A DNA stretch of 64,000 bases from Ailanthus altissimus (lineage: Eukaryota; Streptophyta; Magnoliopsida; Sapindales; Simaroubaceae): positions 4,092,001 through 4,156,000 of the forward strand of contig OX327704.1 of NCBI GenBank assembly GCA_946807835.1, given 5' to 3'. Made by a program: the position numbers and the translations under genes. Below, in pieces: positions 50,118-62,198 of the stretch. Each line of letters begins with the position of its first letter. Position 1 is the first letter of the stretch. Below the pieces are notes generated by a model. The model was not told the DNA's origin. It saw only the letters and a list, made by a program, of their open reading frames with translations, and searched no databases.

Positions 50118-50606
50118 TGTTAGAAATAATCATATATTGGATTCATATCTATATAAATATAACATAAGATCTATCATGTCAAATTATCAAGATGAATGTT
50201 GAGAAAAACATACTTGGAGAATTCATGGTGATTAGAACTTTGAAAATTAGCAGCCTTGAATTAAGAGTATAATGGCCTTCCACAGTCAAATTTATATAGG
50301 CTCAATGAGTTTCTCTCTCTGTGATAAAAAAATAGGAGAAGAGCTCTACGTGAATTGATTTGATTTGGGGACCACAACCCTAAAAGATGCCTTTATATAC
50401 TAAGTTAAATTATGACCCCATCACTCATAATGCAACTAGTATTGAGTTTCTACACATAATAAGCCCATATTAAATTAGATGTCTTTAAAGGCCAATAAAA
50501 TGTAACCCAAAAAGATCACTTAAAATGGTCATTATTTAAGATAGCTCATAATGTATAATTATTGTTAATATGTGAGTCCACATAAAGGAAATTATAAAAC
50601 CTAACA
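50118..50606 (-). repeat. 3' LTR of the outer copia element
   Basis: 489 bp, TGTTAGAAATAATC to AAACCTAACA. It pairs with 63076-63561 over its whole length. It retains more G and C than its partner. Confidence 0.9.
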
Positions 50607-50621
50607 ATCTCCCACTTGGGC
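50607..50621 (-). other. Polypurine tract of the outer copia element
   Basis: The minus strand reads GCCCAAGTGGGAGAT directly against the LTR; AAGTGGGAGAT is the classic plant copia polypurine tract. Confidence 0.85.
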
Positions 50622-51089
50622 TACATATGTCATTTGGAAATAATTATACATCATAAACCTTAGTGCGCACAATAAATGCTATCTTATCTTGAAACATCTC
50701 CTTAGATACAATCTGGTCCATTAACTATATCAATATGATATCAAAGCAACCTTCGTTGCATATATTCGCAACTAGACCTATCAATGGTCACCATACTAAT
50801 ATAATTAATGACATAGATCAAATATGGATGTGTAGCATGGAAATTATATGAAATGTGATCTTAAACATGTCTATTTTCAACTGGTCCTACTTTATAACTC
50901 CAACGAGTTAAATACTTTCTAAACTTTATACAAAACCGCAATAGAAAGTACCAAACATTTTTTAAACTTTATGCAAAACTGCAGTATTTCGTGTAACCTT
51001 ATTTCAGAGTTTCAATAAACCATCACACTTTATTCTATAAAAACTAAACCATAAGCGTGTCTTTTTACAAAATGAACATCAAATAACAA

Positions 51090-52191
51090 ACTCTCACTAT
51101 TCATGCACATCGTCAAATAATAAAACACTCATACGAGCAACATGCTCATAAAACACCTTGGGCAGTAACCCTCTGGTGAGTGTATCTACAATTATGGAGT
51201 TTGTACCAATATGTTCTATAGACACTTGTTGACTTTGAACTCTTTCTTTAACAACTAGAAACTTAAAGTCGATATGCTTAAACTTCAAAGAGCTTTTGTT
51301 GTTATGGGAATACATCACTGCGGCTTTATTATCACAATAAATTTTTTTTTTTAATACCATTAACAATACGCAGTCCTGTGATAAAGTTTCGCAACCATAT
51401 TCTATGATTTGATGCCTTAAAATAAGCTATAAAGTTGATCACTATAATAGAAGAAGTTATGAATGTCTGTTTAACACTTCTAGAAATAGCTCATTGGGCC
51501 AAAGTATATTTATATAACTTGATGTGGATCTCTTATCATCTAAGCATCTAGCAAAATCGAAGTTAGAATACCTCGTGATTTATGATCTTTCCAACCTCTT
51601 AAATGTGAGTATGTAATCTTTTATTCTCTGTAAATATCATATAACCCTTTTGGCTGCTTTCCAATGATCCACCATAAGGTTGTTTTTAATATTTGCCTAG
51701 CATTTCAATAATATACGCTATATCTAGATAAGTACATACTAAAGCATAGAAAAGACTCCTTATTTTAGATGCATAAGAAATTTTCTATATCTCTTTATAT
51801 TAAATATTAATCTTGAGGCACTGACGAAGACTTAACTGATCACCTTTAGCAATGGGCGTATCTCCTGGAGTACAACCTGCTAAGCACCTTATCAATATAT
51901 TTCTTTTATGATAAACTCAAGATACCTCGAGCATGATCCTGATGTATCTGAATTTCTAATACAAAAGATTCATTCCCAAGATTTTTTTATTTCAAAATTT
52001 CTTTATAGAAATCTCTTGGTTTCATACAATAGGTATATATCGCTGCTTACTAGTAGTATGTCATTGACATATAAAATCAAAAAGATAAATTTACTCCCAC
52101 TGAACTTGTGATATATGCATTCATCAAATGCATTTTTCTTAACACTAAATGAGGTAATCACTTGATGAAACTTAAATTATCATTGACAGGG
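51090..52191 (-). pseudogene. Outer copia element: RT C-terminal part and RNase H remnant
   Basis: The RNase H end is open at 51097-51366: IYCDNKAAVMYSHNNKSS, HIDFKFLVVKERVQ and IIVDTLTRGLLPKVFYEHVA (copia consensus YCDN.AA..., HI..K....E.V., ADPLTKGL...). Upstream, frames broken by stops show PIAKGDQLSLRQC-like and DHWKAAKR-like blocks (about 51640-51870), the region between RT and RNase H. The coding sequence is cut at 52196 by the gypsy solo LTR and resumes at 54896. Numerous stops make it non-functional. Confidence 0.8.
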
Positions 52192-52196
52192 ATACT

Positions 52197-54895
52197 TGTA
52201 GTAACCAGTATCCATAACCGGTAAGAATAAGTATTTATATATATATAAATATACCTATTTTTATTTGTATGTGGGTGATATTTAATTTATGTATTGTTGT
52301 TAGTAGTGTTTGTATAGGTTAAGGATATACTATTAGCATTGAATTTATTTGCAAGACTTTAGATTTATTTTAGGGACCAAATTATAATACTTTAAAAGTT
52401 TTGGGGGCAAATTTATAAATACTAAAAATTAGCCTCTTAGTATAAAAATACACTTTTGAAACCCTAATTCACTCTTTAGGGTCGAGTTATCCCTTTAGAG
52501 AGAGAGAAGAGAGAAATAGAGGGGAAAGAAAGAGAAGAAGAAGAAGAAGAAAAAGAAAAAGAAATTGAAAATTTGGATTTTAAGAGGTATATCACAACTA
52601 TTTCTCAATTTATTGGTGTTAATTAAATTAATTCCTTTAATTTTGATTTCTGAAAATATGTATAATTGAGAATTTGATGTGTATTTCGTAAGATATTGTG
52701 AGAATTGATGATGATCTATGTAGATAGCTACAGAATTTCTACTTGATAGTCTCTTGATCCAGAAATTTTATAAATTGTTGTGATTCGATTATAATTTTGA
52801 ATTTTACTTATATGAAATTAGACATGTTTAAGATTATTTGAGACTTTGAATCGATTGAAAATTCCAAAAATTGAATGTTTAGTGAATTTACCAAAATGAC
52901 CCTGAAATTTTAGAAATTTCCTGTGTGAACAGTCTGATACACTGACAAATAATTTCTGATCTGCTTAATGATCTTCAAAAATTATGAATTTATGGAATAT
53001 GATACTTTTATATGTCTAATATGACATACTCAAAATTAAGAATTTAGATCAATGTGGTTAAATTGTTATAATTTTCTAAAGAGTGTCAGCTCATTGCAGT
53101 ATTTGATTAACAGATTTTCAAAGCTATAGAATAAAATAGTTTTAAAATACTTTTAAAAGTGATTTTGAAGTAAAATATTTATCATGGATTAATATATATG
53201 TCAAGAGTATTTTAGTGGTATTTTTATAATTGTTTAGTTAGTATATAATTTTATAAAATTAGGAGAGTGAATATAGTTCAGTAAATATCTTGATCCCGCC
53301 AGAATAATAGTTTGAATTTGATGGTGTTCATGAAATAAAATGTGTAGGAATTATGATATAATATTCATATATAAGAAGGATATATGAGTCAAGAATGATA
53401 TATTCCAATTTTGGAGTAATTGGACATCCTTTGATATATTAGAAAAGTTTATTAAGTGTAAGTGGTCAGAATGACAAATTTTGAGAAACTAAGTAATTAG
53501 ACCAATTTGATGTGATAAATGCATTGTGTATAATTTTGTAAGCTATTTAAAGTATTTTGTGCGAATTGTGAGGCTTATGAAAGGATTAATCTCCATTGAT
53601 AGGTTAAGGAGATTTAAGCTTTATAGCTGAAAGTGCTAAGAGGTAAGTATACGAGACTTTTTACTGAAATAACAATAAACATAGTAATTGTTTTGTATGA
53701 TTTTGTAAATATGGTTAGGAATATGTTTATGTTATGTCAAAGTATATTTTCATATGAAATGTGAAGATATGTATTTATGAATGTGAGCATGGACATACAT
53801 GACATATATGTGTTTTTGAAAGTGAGCTTTCAAAGTGAAATGTGTTTAACAAAGAGAGCTTTTGAAGTGTAATATGTCCATGAGAAATATTTTGTATTTT
53901 GAGGGTACTTGAACTCACTATTAACTTAGTATGCATTTTATGTGATTTGTGGAGCCTTTATGTGTGGCCTTTCCTTCGGGATTAGTATATGTTATGTGTT
54001 TCGTATGTATGGAGGATCCTATTGGTACCTAAAGGAAGAGTGAGTCATCACATTCGTGTGGTGGCGTATTGGTGCATGTGAGAGGACTCACCGATGATCA
54101 GGGTGAGGGTTTGGCTTTTACCTTCGGGCATAAGCATTATATATGTGTGATTTAAAAACCTCACTTGTACTATTCCTCTCATATGGTATGTCACCTACAA
54201 GTGACATTTGGCTCATTATGTGATATGTGATATGTAAGTCCTACTAAGTAGTAGTTGAGTGATGGTATTCCTATTATATGTTTTGAAAGAATGTGTAAAC
54301 GCTTACATGACATGTGATTTGATAAGATTATGATTTTGATTGATCATAACATATCATATATATGCATTGTGTACATATATGTATTTGTATTTGATATATG
54401 AAAAACTAGTATGCTTACTGGGTTTTATACTCATTATAGTTTATGGTGATTTCAGGTAAATAAGGTACATGTGTGCTTAGCGGATTTGGCAAGGCTTCTG
54501 TTGTTCCTTGGGTTTCCTAAGTTGCTAGGTTGCTGAGTGTTTCATTTGGGAACACGTGGGATAAGATATTTGATTTGTCCTTATTGAATAAATACTTATG
54601 TATTATTTTATTGTGTGTGGTTGGATTTAGTTTTAGTTTCACCAAGTGTGGTTATGGATTGTTTTAAGTAAGAATTTGCAATGAATATATTCTGGGCTTC
54701 CGATAACAAAGTTGCTACTGGTGACGTAGTAGAGTGTTAATCTCTGAGAAAACTCTGCGTATCTCCGGTTTACTAATTGTCCCGGTCATAATTCAATTGT
54801 TATAATTCTGAAAGAAATTAAAATGAATGTTTAAATATTATTGAATGAGTGTAAGTTATGTCATGTATCAGATCTTTTGGGTCTAGGGCGTGACA
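52197..54895 (+). mobile_element. Gypsy-type solo LTR, 2.7 kb, nested in copia RT
   Basis: It is bounded by TGTAGTAACC and GGGCGTGACA, with a perfect 5-bp target duplication ATACT at 52192-52196 and 54896-54900. The ..GGGCGTGACA end and the length are typical of chromoviral (Tekay/Del) or related Ty3/gypsy LTRs. A purine-rich leader (GAGAGAGAAG..GAAGAAG, 52498-52565) and an AATAAA at 54589 fit plus orientation. No PBS, gag or pol is present, so it is a solo LTR. Confidence 0.85.
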
Positions 54896-56758
54896 ATACT
54901 TACCTAAGACTGTAGATGAACTTCTTTAATTTACAGACCACATTCTTTTGGTCTCTAGACATAAAGTTTTCTGTCTGCACCATATATATGATTTTCTCTA
55001 TTGAGAAATATAGTCTTTATATCCATTTGATGTAACTCCAAATCAAAATGAGCTACAAGTGCCATAATAATTCTAAAAGAGTCTTTTGTTGACACTGGAG
55101 AAAAAGTATCTTTATAATCAATGCCTTCCTTTTAAGTGAAACCCTTGGTAACGAGACACATTTATATCATTCGATGTTGCCTTTTGAATCTCTATTGGTT
55201 TTAAATATCCATTTGTAACTAATGAGTTTCGCACCTTTAGGCAATTCGTCAAGATTTCAAACGTTATTGTCTCTCATTGATTTCATCTCATCCTTTATGG
55301 CCTTTATTTACTTATGAGAATTAGAACTTTGCTTGACTTGACTAAAATTGATTGGATCATTTCTCAGTCCTATATCAAACTTATGTTTTTGGAGATAAAT
55401 GACAAAATCATCTGAAATTGCACTTCTCTTTTCTCTAGTAGATATTCTCAATGGCACTTGTTGTTGAGGTTGCTCTTGATGAATATGAGCAAATTCTTTA
55501 TTTTGGATTGAGAGCTCCTATATATTGTCTTATATTTCTGGATCTGCTTATTGAATAATGTCAGAAAAATGAGTCTGATCATTTTCAATAGTAGTTGTAG
55601 GAAGATAAATAAATTAATCTTCAAAGACAATATCTCTAATATGCCTTATCTCTCCCTAAACTCAACATCCTTAAGAAATTTAGCATTCCTGTCTCGAAAA
55701 ATGATTTACTTGAGGGATCTAAAAATAAATTTGAAACCCCTCGATATTTCAAAATATCCAATAAAATAACATCTAACATTTATTAGGCCTATATGGCCTA
55801 ACCTTGTTTCTTTTACACCTTATTATGTGAAGTTCTCATTACAGTTTTTTCTCTTTTATTCATTTTTCTTTAATAATTAGTAACCTTATTCTAAAAAATA
55901 TTTGCTAAGTGAGTACTTTCAGTATTTTCTCGCTTCTATTTATCTTCTAATTGCACACAATGTGAATGAGCTAATTAAAAGTCAATTTAACCTTTTGGTT
56001 GTTGTAACTTACTTTAAATTAACTGTGGTGTGCAGGAAGAAATATTAAAACCAAATGCACGAGCAAGTCATTAGACAGCTTTAACTTTAGTACCTTTAGT
56101 TGTAAAGCAAGATTAGACATCTTATAATGTACTCCCTTATCTTCCATTTGCAATTATACCTTATTGAAATAAGGTTAGTTAGTAGTATACTTGTTTCAAC
56201 CTTTTCATTTGGCAAAGTGATGTTCAATTTTCTTAAAAAATTTCTTAGCATTTTATTTCTAAAAAATAGTGACTTAAATATAGGAATAAAATTTATATTA
56301 GCAGATATAGGATAAAACTTATAGAGAATACATAATAAAACAACACGCTCACAATCATGTCATTATTTTAAGCATATATATTCATGACATAAATAAACAA
56401 ATAAAGATGGGCCCCATCACGAGATACCTAGCACAACATTGATAGTTAGTCTTTGAACAGAAATATCAACTGTAAGTGGTACTCTCAATACAGTAATCAA
56501 ATGTTGATATTAAATCCTATCAACAATAAGCCTTTCTTTGGATCGGCTTATTGCATGTATAGAAAACTTGATAATTATCACACATTTATTACGGCAAATA
56601 TGCCTATTATTTGGCCAAAAAATAATCTTCCTTTGTGCCGATTATTTTTTGCATAAATAATAAACATATTCATCTTAATATCCCAAAATAATGAAGTCTA
56701 CAAAATATAGGTTACTTTGACAACATGTTATTTTAATCAATTTATTTCGAGACATAAG
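54896..56758 (-). pseudogene. Outer copia element: RT N-terminal part and integrase C-terminal remnant
   Basis: The minus strand reads, around 54905-55160, LVTKGF..KEGIDYKDTFSPVS, then DSFRIIMALVAHFDLELHQM, DIKT.FLN and NVVCKLKKFIYSLR, broken only at the gypsy insertion. At 55195-55255 is LPKGAKLISYKWIFKTNR, the RT start. At about 55655-55790 is an integrase C-terminal remnant (CHFIGYFEISRGFKFI..., FRDRNAKFLKDVEF). Beyond 55900 no domain is recognisable. The nested Tork-type element begins at 56764. Stops and frameshifts are frequent. Confidence 0.75.
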
Positions 56759-56763
56759 ACAAG

Positions 56764-57485
56764 TGTTGAAGCGGAAGCACACAAACAAGCAAACAAAATA
56801 TATCTTAAGCAAATAATAATGCAGAACAAGTTACTAAGAAATAAAGAGAGAAAGGGGTAGAAGAAGAACACACAAAAAATTACGTAGTTCGACAACTTGC
56901 TTACGTCTACAGCGGATCAAGATCACACTCTTCTCTTATTATGAATTACAAGGCATTCACAAAGTATGCATTTTACAAGAAATATCACAAAGAAAACTCT
57001 CTCTCTTACTCTAAGGATTTTCTCTCACAAAGAACCACAAAGATTATCATTAAGATCACTAAGATTTATAGTTGATCACAGAGATGTGTTTACAAGCCAA
57101 TTAATAGCCTTGATATAGGCTTTGGGACGACCTAGGTTTACCCTATACATGTGGGAGTCGTATTAGAGAGTTCTGGAGCAAGTAGGAGACGAAATAAGGA
57201 AGTTTCCTTATTTTGGGATACTGTTCCCGTCTCCAACGCCGCGATGCTGGGCTCTCATCGCCATGGTGCTGGCGCACTTCTGCTAAGCGCTGCGGCGCTG
57301 GACTTCTGGCGCCGCAACGCTCAGGTTTTGGACTGGCCACCACGGCGCCCACGCCTGGTCGCCGCAGCGCTGGCGCCTAGTGCGCCCTTTTTCATTTTTC
57401 ACCTCATTTCGCGTCCGTGCGTACCCTATGCACTTGGCTTGATCTCCAAATCATATTCCGATAATTTTTAATTAATATCTTCACA
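56764..57485 (-). repeat. 3' LTR of the Tork-type element
   Basis: 722 bp, TGTTGAAGCGG to TATCTTCACA. It is longer than the partner LTR because of an expanded GC-rich array (CGCCGCGATGCTGG, GCTGCGGCGCTGG, GGCGCCGCAACGC, CGCCGCAGCGCTGG) at about 57235-57385. The frames 57143-57352 (minus) and 57151-57471 (plus) are LTR sequence. Confidence 0.9.
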
Positions 57486-57554
57486 AATTCCCTCTTTGAT
57501 TCAAAATCATCCACAAAGCAACTCGATCTCTCATTTCTCCATCTTCGGTCACCC

Positions 57555-58364
57555 TCACAAAGTAGTGACTCCGGTTAAGTCATTGCATAGGACGAACTTA
57601 ACCGAGGGTAGTGGCTTAGTCAACATATCAGCAGGGTTTTTAGATGACGCTATCTTTCTTATACTAACTTCACCACTTTGGACAATCTCACAAATGTAAT
57701 GGAGCCTCACATTAATGTGTTTCGACCTTTTGTGGAACACTTGATGCTTGCTTAGGTGTATGGCACCCTGGCTATCACAATATACACCGGTGTTCACATC
57801 TTTACTAGCCAATACCTTCGCACATATGTCTTTTAACCACACGGCCTCTTTGATAGCTTCACCAACAGCTATGTACTTCACCTCTGTGGTAGAGAGTGTA
57901 ACCACATGTTGTAAAACTGATCTCCAATACACACTACACCCAAACATTGTGACTACGTAGCTCGTTAACGATCTTCTCTTGTCTAGATCACCTGTATAAT
58001 CTGAGTCTACGCACCCTCTTACCATTTCATTGCTGTCCTCATTCCTCTTATATATCAACCCTTGATTTGACGTCCCCTTGAGATATCTCAGAATCCACTT
58101 TACTGCAAGCCAGTGATATTTTCCTAGATTCACCATGTATCTACTCACCACACTCACAGCTTGTACTATGTCTAGTCTTGTGCAAACCATTGCATACATG
58201 ATGCTCCCCACAGCGCTTGCATACGGTACTTTTTTCATCTGCAGTTTCTCCTCATCGGATGTCGGCGACTGTGCTGCTGAAAGTCTGAAATGCATGGCCA
58301 AAGAAGTAGAGACTGCCTTCGCGTTTGACATACCAAACTTCTCCAAAATTTTGACTATATATCG
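57555..58364 (-). pseudogene. Tork-type element: RT end and RNase H (open frame)
   Basis: A continuous frame of 263 aa (58346-57555) with the copia RT end (VPYASAVGSIMYAMVCTRLD, KWILRYLKGTS) and a complete RNase H: the first acidic motif VDSDYTGD, the second STTEVKYIA and the third YCDSQGAI, then KHINVRLHYI and NPADMLTKPL before the polyprotein end. The three catalytic acidic residues are present. It is separated from the upstream RT piece by a stop or indel near 58360. Confidence 0.85.
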
Positions 58365-59014
58365 CTATTGGAACAAAAAGATAACATCTCTTCTTTCCCT
58401 CACAATATCCATACCCAAAATTCTCTTTGCTGCTTCCAAATCATTCATTTCAAACTCGTCACTCAACTGCTTCTTAAGCTTCTGTATTTCTTCCATACTC
58501 TTGCATGCAATCAACATATCATCGACATATAGAAATAAATACATCATCCCACAACTTATGTTCTTGAAGTACACGCATCCGTCATACTTGCTCCTACTAA
58601 AACCATAAGCCATCATAAACTCATCAAATCTCTTATACCATTGTCTAGGTGATTGCTTTAACCGTATAATGACTTCTTTAGCAAACAAGTATGATCTTCT
58701 TTTCTGGCCTCCTCAAACCCTTGCGGCTGTGCCATGTATATCGTTTCTTCAAGCTCTCTATATAGAAAAGCTGTCTTTATATCCATCTGCTTTAGATGTA
58801 AATCAAGGTTTGCACACATGGCTAACAAAATCCTAATAGATGTGTGCTTGACAACTAGAGAGAATATCTCATAAAAATTAACTCCCTCTCTCTGAGTAAA
58901 ACCTTGTGCTACTAACCTAGCATTGAATCTTGTAGGCTCAATCCCCGGTATCCCCTCCTTCACCTTATACACCCACTTGCACCCGACTAGCTTCTTTTGA
59001 GGTCTTTCCACCAA
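58365..59014 (-). pseudogene. Tork-type element: reverse transcriptase in two frames
   Basis: The upstream piece 59014-58658 carries KKLVGCKWVYKVKEG, ARLVAQGFTQREGVNF and LKQMDIKTAFLYRELEETIY. The downstream piece 58688-58365 carries LKQSPRQWYKRFDEFM, the catalytic YVDD motif (FLYVDDMLIACKS) and the end IVRERRDVIFLFQ. A frameshift within 58658-58688 splits the enzyme, in the conserved KSLYGLKQ segment. Product: a copia RT, broken. Confidence 0.85.
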
Positions 59015-59019
59015 CTTCT

Positions 59020-60235
59020 AAGTATTGTTCTTCCTAAGAGAACTAATTTCTTCTTTCATGGCCTGCTGTCATTCTTTCTTATTTTCACTCTTCATAGCCT
59101 CACCATATGTCTTAGGCTCATCACACTTAAGAGTGTAAGTAGAATTAAAAGCATGAGCAACTATATCTACTTGTGCATACCTGACTGGTGGGTTAATCGT
59201 TCTCCTTAGCCTGTCTCTAGCAAGCTGGTACTCTTCAAGTTTCATCTCAAGAGTTATAGTCTTTCTTTAGGTGGACTTGGAGGAACTTGCCGGTGTTCTT
59301 AGTTCATCTTCAAGGATCTCCTTGTTGCCGGCATATTAGATCCATGTTCAGGCTCTACTTCAACTTCTATTAACTCGGGTGCTGAGTCTACCTTGGTCAC
59401 AGGTTCTTCTTTCTCATCTTCTTGGGAGGTTTTCAGTATCGTCATCTCATCGAACGTCACATCACGACTTATGATACTCTTTGGTGGTGTTAAGTCTTTA
59501 CACTACACCTTGTATTCTTTTACTCCTTCGGGATATCCTATAAATACCCATTTGATAGTTCTAGGTTCCAACTTTCCCTCCTTAACATGTACAAAGGCAG
59601 GGCAACCAAATATTCTGAAGTGGTCATACTTTGGAATATTGCCAGACCATTTCTCTTCTGGAGTCTTGAAGTCAATTGCTGAGGAGGGACTTCTATTAAT
59701 CAAGTAAGCTGCAGTCACTACAACTTCTCCCTAGAATGTCTTGGACATCTTCACATTGGTAAGCATGCATCTAACCCTTTCAAGTAGGGTTTTATTCATG
59801 CTCTTAGCTACGCCATTTTGCTGCGGTGTTGATCTTACTGTTCTTTGCCTTACAATCCCATGCTTGGCACAAAACCCATCAAACTCTCTGTTGCAAAATT
59901 CGAGGCCGTTGTCAGTCCTTAGCCTCTTTACCCTTTTGCCAGTTTGATTCTCAACAAGAACCTTCCAAGTCTTGAATACTTCAAAGGCTTGATCCTTACT
60001 CTTCAACACATAGACCCACAGCTTCCTCGAATAGTCATCAATCAAGTTGAGAAAATACCTGGCACTACCACGAGTAGCTGTCTGAGCTAGTCCCCAAAGA
60101 TCCGAGTGTATGTAGTCAAGAGTCCCCTTAGTCTTATGCTCGCCAATACTAAACCCCACCCTATGTGCTTTCCCAATCACACAATGCTCACAAAACTCTA
60201 AGAGCTAGAACTTATCCTCACCAAACGTCTTTTGA
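59020..60235 (-). pseudogene. Tork-type element: integrase
   Basis: The catalytic core is open at 60180-59731: D27 in YIHSDLWG, D90 in RLRTDNGLEF and, 36 residues on, position 126 where the D,D(35)E glutamate is expected, but GVAKSMN encodes Lys (codon 59805-59803, AAG for GAG). A TAG near 60203 interrupts the upstream zinc-finger segment (LWHLRL.HLGERNLKELY; EFCEHC). A TAG replaces a Trp-type codon just after 59731 and the frame resumes at 59718-59503 (TAAYLINRSPSSAIDFKTPE, FGCPAFVHV). 59020-59500 is broken linker sequence. Confidence 0.85.
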
Positions 60236-60239
60236 CTAT

Positions 60240-60779
60240 ACAACTCCTTTAGGTTTCTCTCGCCTAGATGTGCCAGTCTAAGATGCCACAACTTATTTTG
60301 CATACTCTCATCATCTACAGAGAATAGTGCAGACCCACTCACGACTTCACCCTTAAGCACATAAACACCTTTGCGCTTCTATCCTCTCATCACCACCATG
60401 AAACCTTTCAAAACTCTTAAAATCCCTCCGTTGATCCTGATGGAACACCCATTTTGGTCTAAAGTCCCCAGTGAGATCAAGTTTCTCTTCAAATCAGGAA
60501 TATACCTAACATCTGTCAATTTTCTCACTCGCCCTCATACAGCCTAAGCTTAACACTACCAATTCCCATCATCTGACACGCAGCGTCATTACCCATTAAG
60601 ACCTTACCATCACTAATGAGCTGAAAATTTGTAAACCAAGACTTGTGTGGGCACATGTAAAAAGTACAACCAGAATCTAAAACCCATTGTTTAGAGTTCA
60701 TACCATCAGTAGCGACGAGTGTCTCTGCGCTGTCATAGCTATCATCATAGACAAGCGCAGCATTCGCTTTCTTCTTGTC
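60240..60779 (-). pseudogene. Tork-type element: protease
   Basis: In frame with gag after its stop: a linker, then WVLDSGCTFYMCPHKSWF (active site D-S-G, copia type, at about 60690), LISDGKVLMGNDAACQMMGI and GSVKLRLYEG. Further stops follow toward the integrase zinc finger. Confidence 0.75.
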
Positions 60780-61523
60780 TTATGCTCTCTTCTCAGGACA
60801 GTCCTTTATGAAATGTCTCTCTTTCTTGCAGCAATAGCACTTCCTATGAGTCCTAAACTTCGACCTTGAGCCTTTTTTCTTCCCATCTCTATATGAGGGC
60901 CTTCCTCTTACAGATAAGCTTTCTGCATTGCCCTCAGTCTGCTTTCCTAATAACTTTGAGTTTAATGATGATTTCACATCACTCATCGTTAAACTCTCTC
61001 TGCCGTAGAGTAGCGTATCAACAAAACTCTCATAGCTCTTGGGGAGTGAACTCAGCAGGATAATTGCTCTATCTTCATCTTCTATCTTGATATTGATAGA
61101 CTCAAGATCAAGGATGATCTTATTGAAGGCGTTTATATGATCTTTCATCGGCGTCCCCTCTGACATGGACAACTGATATAGCTTTTTCTTTATATGTAAT
61201 CTGTTGGCCAATGATTTCCTCCTATAAAGAGAGTCAAGCTTCTTCCAAAGACCTATTGTCGTCGTCTCACCTGCTACTTCCTTTAGTACTTCATCGCTCA
61301 ATGATAGAACGATTGTGCTATGAGCTCTTTCTTGAATGTCATTTCTTTCTGCTTCAGCACTAAATGACTCCAGCATCTTCTCTTCATCATTAGATGGAGC
61401 TGCAGTCTTCTCTAATGTCGAACCAAGCCTTTGGCTCATTAACAACGCCTTAACCTTCATCTTCCACAGATTAAAGTTATTCGTACTATTAAATTTCTCT
61501 ACCTCGTACTTGGGTGTGGCCAT
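60780..61523 (-). pseudogene. Tork-type element: gag, ended by a nonsense codon
   Basis: The start ATG is at 61523 (MATPKYEVEKFNSTNNFNLW), only about 20 nt after the PBS. The upstream in-frame Met at 61580 lies in the LTR. The capsid-like domain (LWKKLDSLYRRKSLANRLHI, KDHINAFNKIILDLESI) is complete and the zinc knuckle CYCCKKERHFIKDC keeps its CCHC ligands. TAA at 60780-60782 stops the frame after EKRA where copia elements normally read on into protease (DKKKANAALV), so one point mutation ended the polyprotein. Confidence 0.85.
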
Positions 61524-61540
61524 GTCTGCTTTGAACCAAA

Positions 61541-61552
61541 GCTCTGATACCA
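61541..61552 (-). other. Primer-binding site of the Tork-type element
   Basis: GCTCTGATACCA on the plus strand is the reverse complement of TGGTATCAGAGC (tRNA-Met type), three bases from the LTR. Confidence 0.85.
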
Positions 61553-61555
61553 GTT

Positions 61556-62193
61556 TGTTGAAGCGGAAGCACACAAACAAGCAAACAAAATATATCCCAA
61601 GTAAATAATAATGCAGAACAAGTTACTAAAAAATAAATAGAGAAAGAGATAGAAGAAGAACACATAAGGAATTACGTGGTTCAGCAACTTGCCTATGTCC
61701 ACGGTGGATCAAGATCACACTCTTCTCTTATTATGAATCACAAGGCACTTACAAAGTATGCATTTTACAAGAAAGATCACAAAGAAAACTCTCTCTCTTA
61801 CTCTAGGGATTTTCTCTCACAAAGAACCACAAAGATTATCACTAAGATCACTAAGATTTCTAGTTAATCACAAAGATGTGTTTACAAGCCAATTGATAGC
61901 CTTGATATAGGCTTTGGGACGACCTAGGTTTACCCTATACGTGTGGGAGTCGTATTATGGAGTCTTGGAGCAAATGGGAGACGAAATAAGGAAGTTTTCT
62001 TATTTCGGGATACTGTTCCCGTCTCCAGCGCCGCGGCGCTGGCGTGCTTTTGCTAAGCATTGCAGCGCTGGCACCTGGTGCGCCCTTCTTCATTTTTCTC
62101 CTCCTTTCGCTCCGTCTTCTATTTGTGCGCACCCTACGCACTTGGCTTGATCTCCAAATCATATTTCGATGATTTTTAATCAATATCTTCACA
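61556..62193 (-). repeat. 5' LTR of the Tork-type element
   Basis: 638 bp, TGTTGAAGCGG to TATCTTCACA. Closely similar to 56764-57485 outside the GC-rich array, which is shorter here (CGCCGCGGCGCTGG and CATTGCAGCGCTGG, about 62027-62075). Confidence 0.9.
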
Positions 62194-62198
62194 ATAAG

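Larger units (their letters stand above)
56764..62193 (-). mobile_element. Nearly complete Tnt1/Tork-type copia element
   Basis: Minus strand, 5430 bp: 5' LTR (61556-62193), PBS (61541-61552), gag, protease, integrase, RT and RNase H in copia order, polypurine tract (57486-57497) and 3' LTR (56764-57485). Flanks ACAAG (56759-56763) and ATAAG (62194-62198) are a 5-bp target duplication with one transition. Gag resembles Tnt1/Tork (KYEVEKFNSTNNFNLWKMK). Coding is broken by nonsense codons and frameshifts but is far better preserved than the element it interrupts. Confidence 0.9.

Noticed and set aside
57151..57471. GC-rich plus-strand frame in the Tork LTR
   Set aside because: It lies wholly within an LTR and is created by the GCGGCGCT array; the paired LTR at 61914-62150 gives a different frame.
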